DNA of 64,000 bases. Origin: Roseospira goensis (GTDB taxonomy: Bacteria; Pseudomonadota; Alphaproteobacteria; Rhodospirillales; Rhodospirillaceae). The translations under genes and the position numbers were made by a program. The DNA lies in contig NZ_JACIGI010000012.1 in the NCBI RefSeq assembly GCF_014197795.1, forward strand, positions 1-64,000. Reading direction: 5' to 3'. Shown here piece by piece: positions 17,991 to 25,570 of this stretch. The notes under the pieces are model-generated. The model did no database searches. It was given only the letters and a program-made list of their open reading frames with translations, and had not been told where the DNA came from. Position 1 is the stretch's first letter. Each line of letters opens with the position of its first letter.

Positions 17991-19307
17991 ATGATGACCG
18001 CGCCTCCGCTGCCGGCGATGCCGTCGGACCGCGTGCTGGCGCGGCTGATGGCGCTGCATCCGAAGGTCATCGACCTGGTGCTGGACCGGGTGTGGCGGCT
18101 GCTGGCGCGTCTGGACCATCCCGAACGGCGGCTGCCGCCGGTCGTGCACGTGGCCGGCACCAACGGCAAGGGCTCGGTGGTGGCGCTGCTGCGCGCCATG
18201 CTGGAGGCCGACGGGCGGCGGGTGCACGTCTACACCTCGCCCCACCTGGTGCGGTTCGCCGAGCGCATCCGGCTGGCCGGGCGGCTGATCGCGGAGGACC
18301 ACCTCACCGCGCTGCTGGAGGACTGCGAGCGCGTCAACGGTCCGGCGCCCATCACCTTCTTCGAGATCACGACGGTCGCCGCCCTGCTGGCCTTCGCCCG
18401 CACCCCGGCGGATGTGGTGCTGCTGGAGACCGGCCTGGGCGGGCGGCTGGATGCGACCAACGTCGTGGCGCGGCCGGTGCTGACGGCGATCACGCCGATT
18501 TCCATGGACCATGAACAGTACCTGGGCGATACGCTGGGGAAGATCGCGGCCGAGAAGGCCGGCATCCTGAAGCCGGGCGTGCCCTGCATCGCCGCCGCGC
18601 AGGCACCGGCAGCGGCGGCGGTGCTGGCGCGGCGGGCGCAGGAGGTGGGCGCGCCGCTGGACCTGGGGGGCCGGGACTGGACCTGGGCGCCGGCCCCGGG
18701 CGGCGGGCTGACGATGGACGGGACCGTGTGGCCGGACCCCGCGCTGCCGGGCGATCACCAGCGCGCCAACGCCGCCCAGGCGGTGCGGCTGGCGCGGGCG
18801 CTGCCGCCGGACCTGCGGCCGTCCGATCCGGCGATCCGGGCGGGCCTGGAGCGGATGGACTGGCCCGCGCGGCTCCAGCGTCTACCCGCCGGGCCGCTGG
18901 TGGCCCGCCTGCCAGCGGGGACCGAGGTCTGGCTGGACGGCGGCCACAACCCGGGGGCCGGCGCGGCGCTGGCGGCGGTGTTGGCGGACTGGCCGGCGCG
19001 GACGCTCGATCTGGTCGTGGGCATGCTGGACACCAAGGACACTGCGGGCTTCCTCGGGCCGCTTCTGGCCCGGGCGCGCGCCGTGCGGGTGGTGCCGGTG
19101 CCCGGATCCGCGGCGGCGCTGCCGGTGGACGTGCTGGCCGCGCGGGCGCAGGCGGCGGGTGCGGCCATTGTCACGACGCACGACTCGGTGGCGGCGGCCC
19201 TGGAGACGAGCGCGGAGGCGGATCCCGCGCCGGGGCGGGTGCTGATCTGCGGGTCGCTCTACCTGGCCGGGGCGGTGCTGGCGGAGAACGGCCCGCTGCC
19301 GTCGTGA
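17991..19307 (+). CDS. folC: Bifunctional folylpolyglutamate synthase/dihydrofolate synthase
   Basis: A 438-aa Mur-ligase-like enzyme that adds glutamate to dihydropteroate and folates. Visible features are the ATP-binding P-loop HVAGTNGKGSVVALL, YTSPHLVRFAERI, FFEITTVAALLAFA, ETGLGGRLDATN, ITPISMDHEQYLGDTL, EKAGILKPGVPC, and C-terminal WLDGGHNPGA and DTKD. Two tandem ATGs open the frame; either could be used. It ends the trpBA-accD-folC group and is convergent with the ABC-F gene. Confidence 0.93.
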   Translation: MMTAPPLPAMPSDRVLARLMALHPKVIDLVLDRVWRLLARLDHPERRLPPVVHVAGTNGKGSVVALLRAMLEADGRRVHVYTSPHLVRFAERIRLAGRLIAEDHLTALLEDCERVNGPAPITFFEITTVAALLAFARTPADVVLLETGLGGRLDATNVVARPVLTAITPISMDHEQYLGDTLGKIAAEKAGILKPGVPCIAAAQAPAAAAVLARRAQEVGAPLDLGGRDWTWAPAPGGGLTMDGTVWPDPALPGDHQRANAAQAVRLARALPPDLRPSDPAIRAGLERMDWPARLQRLPAGPLVARLPAGTEVWLDGGHNPGAGAALAAVLADWPARTLDLVVGMLDTKDTAGFLGPLLARARAVRVVPVPGSAAALPVDVLAARAQAAGAAIVTTHDSVAAALETSAEADPAPGRVLICGSLYLAGAVLAENGPLPS

Positions 19308-19334
19308 GGCCCGGCCGCGTCGCACCGGCCGGTC

Positions 19335-21197
19335 TCAACCCGGTCGGCCGGCCGCCTCCAGCTCCTCCCGCAGGATCTCCAACTCCAGGTATTCGTCCTC
19401 GGCGCTGGCCAACGCGGCGCGGGCCGCCTCCAGGCGGTCGGTGCGGGCCTGGAAGCCCGCCGGGTCGCGGGAGAACAGGGTGGCGTCGGCCAGTTCGCCC
19501 TCCAGGCGGGCCACCTCGCCCTGCAGGGTCTCGATCCGGCCCGGCAACTGGTCCAAAGCCCGGCTCTGCTTGTAGGACAGCTTGCCCGGCTTGGGGGCCG
19601 CCGGTGCCGCCGGTTTGGCCTTGGGCTTGCCGGCGGCGGGCGCCGTCTCGCCCTGCGGCGAGGCGCCCAGCATGCCCGGGAACAGCGCCGCCAGAGAACC
19701 GCCGGCCTGGGCCAGGGCATCCGAGAACCCGCCGGCGTACTCGACCGCGCGGCCGTCGCCGGGCAGCACGATCGTCGCGGTCACCACCCGGTCCAGAAAA
19801 TCGCGGTCGTGGCTGACCAGCAGCAGGGTGCCGTCGTAGTCCGCCAGCATCTCTTCCAGCAGGTCCAGCGTCTCCATGTCCAGGTCGTTGGTCGGTTCGT
19901 CCAGAATCAGCAGGTTGGTCGGCCGGGCCAGCGCCTTGGCCAGCACCAGCCGGTTGCGCTCGCCGCCGGACAGGCTGCGGATGGGGCTGCGGGCCTGGCG
20001 GTCGTCGAACAGGAAGTCGCGCAGGTAGCTGACCACGTGCCGCGAGGTGCCGCGCACGTTGATGCGATCGGCGCCGGTGTCGGCCAGCAGGTCCCAGACC
20101 GTCGTGTCGCCGTCCAGCATGGAGCGGTGCTGGTCCAGCGTCGTGGGGGTCAGGTTGGTGCCCAGGCGCACCCGGCCGGCGTCGGGCGCCAGCGCGCCGG
20201 TCAGCAGCTTCAGCAGGGTGGTCTTGCCGGCGCCGTTGGGGCCGACGACGCCGACCCGGTCGCCGCGCAGGATGCGGGTGGAGAAGGGCGCCAGCACCGT
20301 CCGACCGTCGTAGCTCTTGGTGATGGCCTCGGCCTCGATCACCAGCTTGCCGGAGGCCGATCCGGTCTCGGCCTCGATCTTGGCGCCGCCGGCGCGCTGG
20401 ATGCGCCGGGCGCGCTCCTCGCGCATCGCATAGAGGCTCCTCAGGCGGCCCTGGTTGCGCTTGCGCCGGGCCGTGATGCCCTGGCGCGACCACACCGTCT
20501 CCTGGGCGATGCGTTTGTCCTGCTTGGCCCATTCGGTTTCTTCCTGGGCGACGATGGCGTCGGCCCAGGCGTCGAAGGCGGCGAAGCCCTCCTCCAGCCG
20601 GCGCAGGCGGCCGCGGTCCAGCCACAGCGTCGCCTGGGTCAGCCGGCGCAGGAAGGCGCGGTCGTGGCTGATGGTGACGACGGCGCCGCGGAACGCCGCC
20701 AGCGTTTCCTCCAGCCAGGCGATGGTGGGCAGATCCAGGTGGTTGGTGGGCTCATCCAGCAGCAGGATGTCGGCCTCGGCCACCAGCGCCCGGGCCAGCG
20801 CCAGCCGGCGGGCCTCGCCGCCGGACAGGGTGGCGGGGTCGCGGTCGTAGGGCAGGCGCAGGGCGTCGAGCAGGATCTCGGCGCGGTGGACCTCGCCGGC
20901 GTGGCTGGGGGGCAGGGCGGCCGCCACGCTGTCGCGTGCGGTGGCGTAGCCGGACAGGTCGGGCTCCTGCGGCAGATAGGCCACGGCGACGTCGGGCTGC
21001 AGGGCGCGGGTGCCGGCGTCGGGCTCCACCAGCCCGGCGATCAGCTTGAGCAGGGTGGACTTGCCCGAGCCGTTGCGGCCCACCAGGCACAGTCGTTCGC
21101 CGCGGCCGATGGTCAGCGAGAGGCCGTCCAGCAGCGGCGGTCCCCCGAAGCCGAGGGTGATGTCCTGAAGCGTGAGCAGCGGCGGGGGTGGGGCCAT
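19335..21197 (-). CDS. uup: ABC-F family ATPase, Uup type
   Basis: A 620-aa cytosolic protein with two ABC cassettes and no membrane domain. First cassette: Walker [13 protein letters not shown], signature LSGGEARRLALARAL, Walker B LLLDEPTNHLD. Second: GPNGAGKTTLLK, LSGGERNRLVLAKAL, LILDEPTNDLD. A linker of about 70 residues joins them, and the C-terminal coiled coil (LEGELADATLFSRDPAGFQA onwards) is the Uup-type DNA/ribosome-binding extension. ABC-F proteins act on ribosomes; Uup is linked to suppression of transposon excision and to ribosome function. It is monocistronic here. Confidence 0.91.
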   Translation of the reverse strand: MAPPPPLLTLQDITLGFGGPPLLDGLSLTIGRGERLCLVGRNGSGKSTLLKLIAGLVEPDAGTRALQPDVAVAYLPQEPDLSGYATARDSVAAALPPSHAGEVHRAEILLDALRLPYDRDPATLSGGEARRLALARALVAEADILLLDEPTNHLDLPTIAWLEETLAAFRGAVVTISHDRAFLRRLTQATLWLDRGRLRRLEEGFAAFDAWADAIVAQEETEWAKQDKRIAQETVWSRQGITARRKRNQGRLRSLYAMREERARRIQRAGGAKIEAETGSASGKLVIEAEAITKSYDGRTVLAPFSTRILRGDRVGVVGPNGAGKTTLLKLLTGALAPDAGRVRLGTNLTPTTLDQHRSMLDGDTTVWDLLADTGADRINVRGTSRHVVSYLRDFLFDDRQARSPIRSLSGGERNRLVLAKALARPTNLLILDEPTNDLDMETLDLLEEMLADYDGTLLLVSHDRDFLDRVVTATIVLPGDGRAVEYAGGFSDALAQAGGSLAALFPGMLGASPQGETAPAAGKPKAKPAAPAAPKPGKLSYKQSRALDQLPGRIETLQGEVARLEGELADATLFSRDPAGFQARTDRLEAARAALASAEDEYLELEILREELEAAGRPG

Positions 21198-21284
21198 GGG
21201 CAGCGGGTCTCCGACGGAACGAGACCCCTGCTGTAGGCGGGGCGGCGCCGCCGGGTCAAGGCGGCGGTCCCGATAGGCGGCCGA

Positions 21285-21713
21285 TCAGCGCCGCGCCGGT
21301 AGCATCAGGGGATGGCCGTCCGGCGGATTGACGAGCCATCCGCCGCTGTCGAGGGCGCGCACGAACCAGCCGCGCCGCCCGGCCTCTGCGGCCAGATCGG
21401 CCGGCACGGGCGCCCGGAAGCCGTCGGGATGTTGGGGCAGGTCGCCCCCGTCCGCCCAGAAGCGGACCTCGGCGGACAGCGCGGCGTCGTCCAGCGCCCC
21501 AACGGTCCGCTGGCGCCAGACCTCGGCCAGGCGTTGCATGCCGGTGGCGCCGAGACGGCGGGTGAGCCCCACCGCCTCCAGGGCGTCGCGCAGCCTGGGC
21601 CAGCTCTCGGCGGTCTCCATCAGGCCCATCGCCTCACGGACCGCCTCCAGCATGGTGCGCTCGGCCGCCGCGTCATCCGGACCGGTCCGGCGCGGGGTCG
21701 TGTCTTCCGTCAT
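21285..21713 (-). CDS. Hypothetical protein, 142 aa
   Basis: No recognised domain. The sequence is mostly alpha-helical to about residue 85 (ERTMLEAVREAMGLMETAES, TGMQRLAEVWRQRTVGALDD), then has a short C-terminal part with GRRGWFVRALDSGGWLVNPPDG. No signal peptide or membrane segment is seen. Codon bias and third-position GC are like the neighbours, supporting a real gene. It lies alone between uup and the universal stress protein gene. Confidence 0.55.
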   Translation of the reverse strand: MTEDTTPRRTGPDDAAAERTMLEAVREAMGLMETAESWPRLRDALEAVGLTRRLGATGMQRLAEVWRQRTVGALDDAALSAEVRFWADGGDLPQHPDGFRAPVPADLAAEAGRRGWFVRALDSGGWLVNPPDGHPLMLPARR

Positions 21714-21734
21714 GGGTGGGCCGCCTCCTGTCGT

Positions 21735-21772
21735 CCTGTTGGCGATGGGCTGGCGATGGGCTGGCGATGGGG
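21735..21772. repeat. Short tandem repeat, about 11-bp unit
   Basis: Three near-identical copies of TGGCGATGGGC in tandem, upstream of the 142-aa hypothetical gene start and after the universal stress gene. This is probably slippage-prone sequence. No regulatory meaning can be read from it. Confidence 0.7.
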
Positions 21773-21805
21773 TCTCCGGGGGCCGGCTCGGGCGTGGCGG
21801 GCGCG

Positions 21806-22675
21806 TCAGTGCGACAGCAGCACCGGAAGGGTGGCGTGGTCCAGCACGTGACGGGTCACGCCGCCCAGGATGAGTTGGCGCAGTCGGCTGTGGGTGTAGG
21901 CCCCCATGACCAGCAGGTCAGCGGCGCGGTGGTCGCAATGGGTCAGCAGGGTCTTGCCGACGTCGTCCCCGTGATGCCCGCGGACGTCGAGGATCGTGGT
22001 TTCCACGCCGTGCCACGCCAGGTACTGCGCCAACTCGTCGGCACCGCAGGGGGCATCGGACTCCGCGGCGGCCAGGATGGTGACGGTATCGGCGCGCTCC
22101 AGGAAGGTCATCGCCGCCTGCACCGCGCGCGCCGCCTCCGGCGAGCCGTTCCAGGCGATGGCAACGGAACTGCCCACGGTCGGTACCGGCGTCGGCGGCG
22201 CCACCAGAACCGGCCGGCCGGCTTCCATCAGGGCGGCGTTCAGGGTGATGAGGGAGGGCAGCTCGCGGTCCGGCATCGGGCGCCCGGCCACGATCAGGTC
22301 GGACACCCGCCCGAGCGCCGCCACCTCCTCCGGCTCGCCGCCGTCGCGCAGCAGCCAGCCCGCCGACAGCGTGTCCAGCGGCGGCGGTCCCTCGCGCAGG
22401 GGGGCATCGCGCGCGGCCACCAGGGCGTCGAAGGCGCTCTTGGTGGCGTCGGCGCGGGCCTGGGCGTCGCGTTCGGCGGCCGCCATCATCTCCTCGACCA
22501 GGGCGCCGGCCATGGCCTCGCCGACATAGGGCACGGCCGAGGCCGGGTCCGGCCGGACGTGCAGCACCGTCACGTGGGCACCCAGGGTGGCGCCGACCGT
22601 GAAGGCCGTCTCCATGGCCGACTGGCCACTTTCGACGCTGCTGGCGATGGCGAGGATGGTCTTGATGCCGGGCAT
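21806..22675 (-). CDS. Universal stress protein, tandem UspA type
   Basis: A 289-aa protein starting MPGIKTILAIASSVESGQSA. The N-terminal half is a degenerate Usp domain. The C-terminal half is a better one, with SVAIAWNGSPEAARAV and the nucleotide-binding signature GAYTHSRLRQLILGGVTRHV (G-x2-H-x8-9-G type), then LPVLLSH. Tandem Usp proteins bind ATP or AMP and help cells endure stress or energy limitation; the exact role is not defined. The start at 22675 is chosen because an upstream in-frame ATG would add 17 residues without family support. Confidence 0.88.
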   Translation of the reverse strand: MPGIKTILAIASSVESGQSAMETAFTVGATLGAHVTVLHVRPDPASAVPYVGEAMAGALVEEMMAAAERDAQARADATKSAFDALVAARDAPLREGPPPLDTLSAGWLLRDGGEPEEVAALGRVSDLIVAGRPMPDRELPSLITLNAALMEAGRPVLVAPPTPVPTVGSSVAIAWNGSPEAARAVQAAMTFLERADTVTILAAAESDAPCGADELAQYLAWHGVETTILDVRGHHGDDVGKTLLTHCDHRAADLLVMGAYTHSRLRQLILGGVTRHVLDHATLPVLLSH

Positions 22676-22865
22676 TGTACGCTCCTTCGTGGGGCCCCGC
22701 GGCGGCCACCGGAGCCGCCCGGCCACCGGCGGGACCGGATCTCACTCATGCCACTATGAATCTCCACGGCCGCGCGGAAAAGCGATTTTCCGTGGCAACG
22801 CGGCGCGGCGGTCCCATCTGAAGGCGGAAACCCCTTGTTGGACCACGGGTGATGAGGCCCATCAC

Positions 22866-23873
22866 GTGACAACCGTACTGACCATCGTGGTCGTCCTCGT
22901 GGCGGTCGCGCTGTTCCTGGATCTTGCGCTGCATCGGGCGTTGCGGGCGCCGCGCCTGCCCGGCACGACCGAGCCCGCCGACGTGGGGGTGCATGCCATC
23001 GCGGTGCGCCTGCTCACCGCCAACGACCGGCGCCTGTTCGCCTGGTACTGCCCGCCGCCGGCCGCGGACCGGCGGCGCCCGGCCCCGGCGCTGGCGGCCG
23101 TGCACGGCTGGGGCGGCACCGCGGACGGGCTGCTGCCGCTGGCCCGGGTGCTGCAAGCCGAGGGCTACGGCGTGCTGCTGATCGACACCCGCTGCCACGG
23201 CCGCAGCGAGGACGATACCTTCGCCTCGCTGCCGCGCTTCGCCGAGGATCTGTCGCATGGTGTCGACTGGCTGCGCGCCCGGCCCGAGATCGACGCCGGC
23301 CGCATCGCGGTGATGGGGCATTCGGTGGGCGCCGGCGCCGCCCTGCTGACGGGCAGCCGCCGCCGCGATCTGGTCGGCGTGGTCAGTCTGGCGGCGTTCG
23401 CCCATCCCGAAGAGGTGATGCGGGCGTTCGTGCGCACCTGGGGCGTGCCCTATCGGCCCATCGGATGGGCCATCAACCGCTATGTAGAGCGGGTGATCGG
23501 GCATCGCTTCCGTGACATCGCGCCGCTGTCCACGGTCGCCCGTCAGCACGCGCCGGTGCTGCTGCTGCACGGCGGCCGCGACCGGGTGGTGCCGGTGCGG
23601 GATATGGAGCGCCTGCGCGACGCCGCCCGGGCGGCGGGGTGCGCAGTGCAGGCCGTGACGGTGCCCGGGGTCGATCACGAGGGGGTCGATCCGGAGACCG
23701 GCACCTCGGTGATCGACCGCGGCGCGGACCACCTGCGCGCCTTCCTGGCCGGGGTAGCGCCGGTGCGGGCGATGACGGCGGCGCCGGACGATCTGGCCGC
23801 GCCGGCCGCTGCGCGTGCGGGCCGCGCCGGCCCGGTGATCGACGAACCCGGCCGCGCCCCGGTGCGGGCCTGA
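22866..23873 (+). CDS. Membrane-anchored alpha/beta hydrolase
   Basis: A 335-aa protein with an N-terminal membrane helix (TTVLTIVVVLVAVALFLDLAL) followed by an alpha/beta-hydrolase fold. The oxyanion region is AAVHGWGGTADGLLP, the nucleophile elbow is GHSVGAGAAL (Ser in G-H-S-V-G), the acid is in LLHGGRDRVVP, and the His is probably in GVDHEGVDP. A C-terminal Ala/Pro-rich tail follows. The GTG start at 22866 gives the family-like length; the frame extends further upstream but without a signature. The substrate is unknown: a serine esterase or peptidase-like enzyme facing the periplasm. Confidence 0.82.
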   Translation: MTTVLTIVVVLVAVALFLDLALHRALRAPRLPGTTEPADVGVHAIAVRLLTANDRRLFAWYCPPPAADRRRPAPALAAVHGWGGTADGLLPLARVLQAEGYGVLLIDTRCHGRSEDDTFASLPRFAEDLSHGVDWLRARPEIDAGRIAVMGHSVGAGAALLTGSRRRDLVGVVSLAAFAHPEEVMRAFVRTWGVPYRPIGWAINRYVERVIGHRFRDIAPLSTVARQHAPVLLLHGGRDRVVPVRDMERLRDAARAAGCAVQAVTVPGVDHEGVDPETGTSVIDRGADHLRAFLAGVAPVRAMTAAPDDLAAPAAARAGRAGPVIDEPGRAPVRA

Positions 23874-23891
23874 CAGGAGAGGACAGGGAGT

Positions 23892-24437
23892 GTGGGACCC
23901 GTGAGCGAGCAAGGCGATCCGGCCGTCCTGACCGTGCTGGAGGCCGGCGACCCGGAGCAAGGGCTGTGCCCTCCGCCGCGTTGGCGCCTCGTCACCGACG
24001 GCGTGATGGGCGGGCTGTCGCAGGGGCAGGTGGTGGCCGAGCCCGTGCGGGGGCGGTCCGCCCTGGTGCTGACGGGCACGGTCAGCCTGGAGAACAACGG
24101 CGGCTTCATCCAGATGGCTTGCGACCTGCGGCCGGATGGGGCGGTGGTCGACGCGCGCGGCTTTGCGGCAGTCGAACTGGACGTGTGCGGTGACGGCGAG
24201 ACTTATGGCCTGCACCTGCGCACCACGGACATCACCCGGCCGTGGCAGTCCTACCGGCTGGCGTTCGTGGCGCCGCCGGCCTGGACCACGGTGACGCTGC
24301 CGCTGGCCGAGGCGGTGGCGCACCGCACAGACGCGCCGTTCCGGCCGGAGCGGCTGCGACGGCTGGGCCTGGTGGCGATCGGGCGGGCGTTCCAGCCCTG
24401 GCTGGCGGTGGCGCGGATCGCCTTGCGCGGGCCGTGA
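23892..24437 (+). CDS. CIA30-domain protein (complex I intermediate-associated protein 30-like)
   Basis: A 181-aa protein of the NDUFAF1/CIA30 family. The signature WRLVTDGVMGGLSQGQV is at about residues 30-46, followed by SLENNGGFIQMACDL, GLHLRTTDITRPWQSYRLAF and a galactose-binding-like beta sandwich. In mitochondria CIA30 helps assemble respiratory complex I; in bacteria the role is not proven. Two GTG starts are possible, 23892 and 23901. The second has better spacing from the AGGGAG ribosome site. It lies 18 bp after the hydrolase gene and is probably co-transcribed. Confidence 0.78.
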   Translation: MGPVSEQGDPAVLTVLEAGDPEQGLCPPPRWRLVTDGVMGGLSQGQVVAEPVRGRSALVLTGTVSLENNGGFIQMACDLRPDGAVVDARGFAAVELDVCGDGETYGLHLRTTDITRPWQSYRLAFVAPPAWTTVTLPLAEAVAHRTDAPFRPERLRRLGLVAIGRAFQPWLAVARIALRGP

Positions 24438-24500
24438 CCCACACCGGCCGGACACGACGGGGCGCCGCGAGCGGGCACACGCGAGCCTTCAAGAAAAGAG

Positions 24501-24613
24501 GCTCAATTCGCTTTGGGTATACATATCCAGGATCAGCAATATGCTTCGCGAGATTGAATGCCCTGTGGTTTCAGCGCCTTACGCTGTTCCTGTATACCCA
24601 ATGCGATTTGAGC
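24501..24613. repeat. Long inverted repeat in a gene-free stretch
   Basis: Arms 24501-24523 and 24591-24613 are inverted copies matching at 21 of 23 positions (GCTCAATTCGCTTTGGGTAT at the left), with a 67-nt spacer of lower GC. The right arm ends exactly where the T-run of the minus-strand terminator at 24614 begins. It may be a small palindromic mobile element or a structured RNA end. The gap between genes is 24438-25076. Besides this repeat and the sRNA candidate, 24760-25076 holds only a short TGTTG/CAACA dyad at 24869-24886. Confidence 0.75.
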
Positions 24614-24660
24614 AAAAAAAAAGCGTCCCCGTGACGGGCCGATGGCCGGTGGGGGGACGC
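24614..24660 (-). terminator. Strong Rho-independent terminator (minus strand)
   Basis: A perfect 8-bp stem, 24660-24653 with 24630-24623 (GCGTCCCC/GGGGACGC), is followed on the minus strand by nine consecutive T. No protein gene on the minus strand lies upstream of it for several kilobases, which is the main reason to propose a small RNA here. Confidence 0.85.
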
Positions 24661-24757
24661 GGGACGAACGGGCTCTGGCCCTCGTCAAGGTCGGTGTCCG
24701 TGAGAGGAGTTCGGACCGCCGCGTCATCGGATACATCCGGCGGAGTTATCCGATGTC
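24614..24757 (-). ncRNA. Candidate trans-acting small RNA with anti-Shine-Dalgarno loop
   Basis: Read on the minus strand, a run of hairpins ends in a strong intrinsic terminator, with no open frame. Hairpin 1 (24755-24725) is a perfect 9-bp stem; hairpin 2 (24716-24696) has stem GUCCG/CGGAC with loop AACUCCUCUCA, complementary to purine-rich ribosome sites; hairpin 3 (24686-24663) has stem GACGA/UCGUC. The terminator is GCGTCCCC ... GGGGACGC followed by nine T. A TATACA at 24767-24762 would place the start near 24755; the -35 is weak. Length would be about 140 nt. It does not match 4.5S, 6S, tmRNA or RNase P RNA that I can recognise. Confidence 0.5.
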
Positions 24758-25076
24758 AGGTTGTATAGTAACTTACATAGAGCCCCGCGGCAAGACTCGC
24801 GTGGGCGACGATGGGGTCAGCAGACACCCCTCATGCCTTTCGCGTGCTGGTCTGTGCATCCCCAGGTGTGTTGTTTCGGTGCAACAGTGCGCGGCATTAT
24901 CGCGCCTCTTGTGAGGCGGCCGGCCCGGGTGCTAACGTCGCCCCCAGTTGGTTCCACCGAAAATCCTGGCGAGGCAAGGCGTTCGTCCGGACGGCCGACC
25001 GCGTGACGACAGCGAAGCGTGGAGTGCGAGATCCGGACCTCCTAGCCGCGCCGGGCAAGCCGTGACGGGGTGAGTC

Positions 25077-25466
25077 TTGCGCGCGAATGCCATCAAGCCG
25101 GGCGACCGCTTTAGAAAAGCCGACTCGGTGTACCCGACCGTCTGGGTCGTGACCCGGGTGATCCGGTCGCCGGGTGTGCCGACGCACTACATGCTCACGG
25201 ATACGGACGGCCGCAACGAAGTCCGGACCATCTCCGAGCCGACCCTTGTCGATACCGCCTACTACTTTCCCATCGACCCGCCGGCCGCGCCCGACCCGGT
25301 GCCGGCCGAGGGCGGCGGGCCGGCGCGGACCCAGTTCCAAGGGCGCGGGGAGACGTCGCGTACCGACACGGCCCGTGCCGACTGCGGCGACGGCGAGACG
25401 CGGGGGTGGCTGAACGATCTGGGGCTGGATGGGGCGCGCGCCCCGGGAGCCTCGCGAGCGCGCTGA
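25077..25466 (+). CDS. Hypothetical protein with conserved N-terminal half
   Basis: A 129-aa product, starting with TTG. The start is fixed because an in-frame stop precedes it at 25071. The N-terminal 65 residues look structured: IKPGDRFRKADSVYPTVWVV, then RVIRSPGVPTHYMLTDTDGR, a beta-rich pattern like a small SH3/KOW-type barrel. The last 60 are low-complexity and polar. No named domain is recognised. It comes 105 bp before the GH114-like gene; co-transcription is possible but not shown. Confidence 0.5.
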   Translation: MRANAIKPGDRFRKADSVYPTVWVVTRVIRSPGVPTHYMLTDTDGRNEVRTISEPTLVDTAYYFPIDPPAAPDPVPAEGGGPARTQFQGRGETSRTDTARADCGDGETRGWLNDLGLDGARAPGASRAR

Positions 25467-25570
25467 CCCGGCATGCCCCGTGCCGCGACCGGTGACCGGT
25501 GGGGTGTGCCGCGCGGGCCGGGACGGGATCCGCTCGGCGCCTGGGTGGGCTGACGAGGAGACAGCGACGG

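Noticed and set aside
24438-25076. Replication origin
   Set aside because: The stretch is non-coding with inverted repeats and relatively low GC, but only one TTATCC-like sequence and no DnaA box cluster or dnaA gene are present.
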